Source: Vibrio sp. 10N.286.49.B3
Lineage (GTDB): Bacteria > Pseudomonadota > Gammaproteobacteria > Enterobacterales > Vibrionaceae
Assembly: GCF_002873395.1 (NCBI RefSeq)
Contig: NZ_MCUV01000012.1
Span: 5,014 to 69,013, forward strand
Direction of reading: 5' to 3'
Length of the DNA stretch: 64,000 nt
Shown here one piece after another: positions 63,536-64,000 of the stretch. The stretch's first letter is position 1; every line of letters starts with the position of its first letter. The translations under genes and the position numbers were made by a program. The notes beneath the pieces are model-generated. The model saw only the letters and a program-made list of their open reading frames with translations. It ran no database searches and was not told where the DNA came from.

Positions 63536-63603
63536 AGTATGTGCTAATCGGTCGAAAGAAGGAATGGGGCAAGTTGAGAAGACTGACCGCTCATGCAATA
63601 AGC

Positions 63604-64000
63604 CTATCTCTTTAATAAGTAACGAGTACTTCTACCTGCTCCTGATTTCTCTAAACACCCTTGCTCCACAAGCCCCCTAAGATGGCGGGTGGCTGTCGGT
63701 TTACTGACTTTTGCGACCTTGTGATATTGAGACGTTGTTACTCCTTCGATAAAGTCACCATCTAACAATCTATTTAGCACTTTTACTTGTTCATTGGTCA
63801 GCAGTGTTTGATCTACGTTACGCCAGAAATTTGTTTTGAAAACAGTTTGGTCAATTTCTTTTAATGCCTCATCAAACGTTTCATTTAGCGTCTCAAAGAA
63901 CCAAACTAACCAGTGAGTTATGTCTACCCCACCTTTCTGAGTTCTCTCAAGTATTTCATAGTAGCTTTTTCGCTTCGCCAATATACTCACAGACATTGCG
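63604..64000 (-). CDS. Fic family protein, C-terminal part (5' end cut by window)
   Basis: The visible 130 residues match the region after the Fic core of DUF4172-type Fic proteins: KRKSYYEILERTQKGGVDIT then HWLVWFFETL, a helical linker FWRNVDQTLLTNEQVKVLNR, and a C-terminal winged helix-turn-helix (VSKPTATRHLRGLVEQGCLE) ending in GRSTRYLLKR. The Met at 63996 is probably internal and the gene should continue past the window. Fic enzymes transfer AMP or other nucleotides to proteins; the HPFxxGNGR active site would lie outside, so activity cannot be judged here. Confidence 0.85.
   Translation of the reverse strand, partial: AMSVSILAKRKSYYEILERTQKGGVDITHWLVWFFETLNETFDEALKEIDQTVFKTNFWRNVDQTLLTNEQVKVLNRLLDGDFIEGVTTSQYHKVAKVSKPTATRHLRGLVEQGCLEKSGAGRSTRYLLKR

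Noticed and set aside
1..64000. CRISPR arrays
   Set aside because: No short direct repeats with regular spacing were seen on either strand; the repeats present are long, few and dispersed.
40000..64000. A prophage or insertion sequence as the carrier of the accessory region
   Set aside because: No transposase, integrase, capsid, tail or lysis gene is present.

Overview
The window looks like a chromosomal segment from an AT-rich member of the Vibrionaceae, most like Aliivibrio or a close relative. The pointers are a galE-galT-galK-galM operon, a Vibrio-type DUF5062 protein, a CSS-motif EAL protein, an acetate kinase that stands alone without pta, and tRNA-Gly(GCC), tRNA-Cys(GCA) and tRNA-Leu(UAA) genes. 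The lone ackA and the wealth of sugar and polymer genes would suit the second chromosome, but that is inference. All assignments come from reading the sequence; no database search was run.

Region 1 (1-9 kb): the start of a cold-shock gene, two overlapping membrane-associated GTPase genes, a diguanylate cyclase, a secreted VOC protein, DUF5062, an N-acyl-D-amino-acid deacylase and ackA with an ideal FNR box upstream. Region 2 (9-17 kb): a PL15-like oligoalginate lyase, then the gal operon. Its control region has two GalR-type operators, a CRP half-site and a -10 box laid out almost as in E. coli gal. A class-3 lipase follows. Region 3 (17-27 kb): two related tRNA clusters flank a purine permease and a GGDEF-EAL protein, followed by an Omp85-type barrel, DUF4056, DUF3820, a CSS-EAL phosphodiesterase and a ribosome hibernation factor.

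Region 4 (27-40 kb): a lipoprotein with lectin-like domains, a KdgM-type porin, two exported proteins of unknown role, a PL6 alginate lyase lipoprotein, DUF3047 and a CpdB nucleotidase behind a perfect CRP site. The PL15 lyase and the lectin lipoprotein share the same 13-bp palindrome over their promoters, and weaker versions precede the porin and the PL6 gene. I infer one dispersed alginate regulon: PL6 cuts at the cell surface, KdgM lets oligomers in, and PL15 finishes the job inside.

Region 5 (40-64 kb) is accessory DNA. A NERD/zinc-finger protein, a superinfection-immunity-like membrane protein, a large unknown membrane protein, a P-loop kinase and a GNAT enzyme lead into two multigene modules bounded by dispersed repeats. 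Module 1 (45.6-52.7 kb) has a BrxR/CapW-like WYL regulator divergent from a run encoding an ADP-ribosylglycohydrolase, an unknown protein, a metallophosphoesterase, a small protein and a GIY-YIG nuclease. Module 2 (53.8-62.4 kb) is a tight six-gene operon: small dynamin-like GTPase, large dynamin-like GTPase, tail-anchored repeat protein, HerA/VirB4-type ATPase with a Ser/Thr-rich insert, HNH-type toxin and probable immunity protein. It is the best candidate here for an undescribed system. The right end (62.5-64 kb) is debris: a repeat copy, a decapitated DUF3307 gene, a broken piece of the module 1 unknown gene, and the end of a Fic gene.
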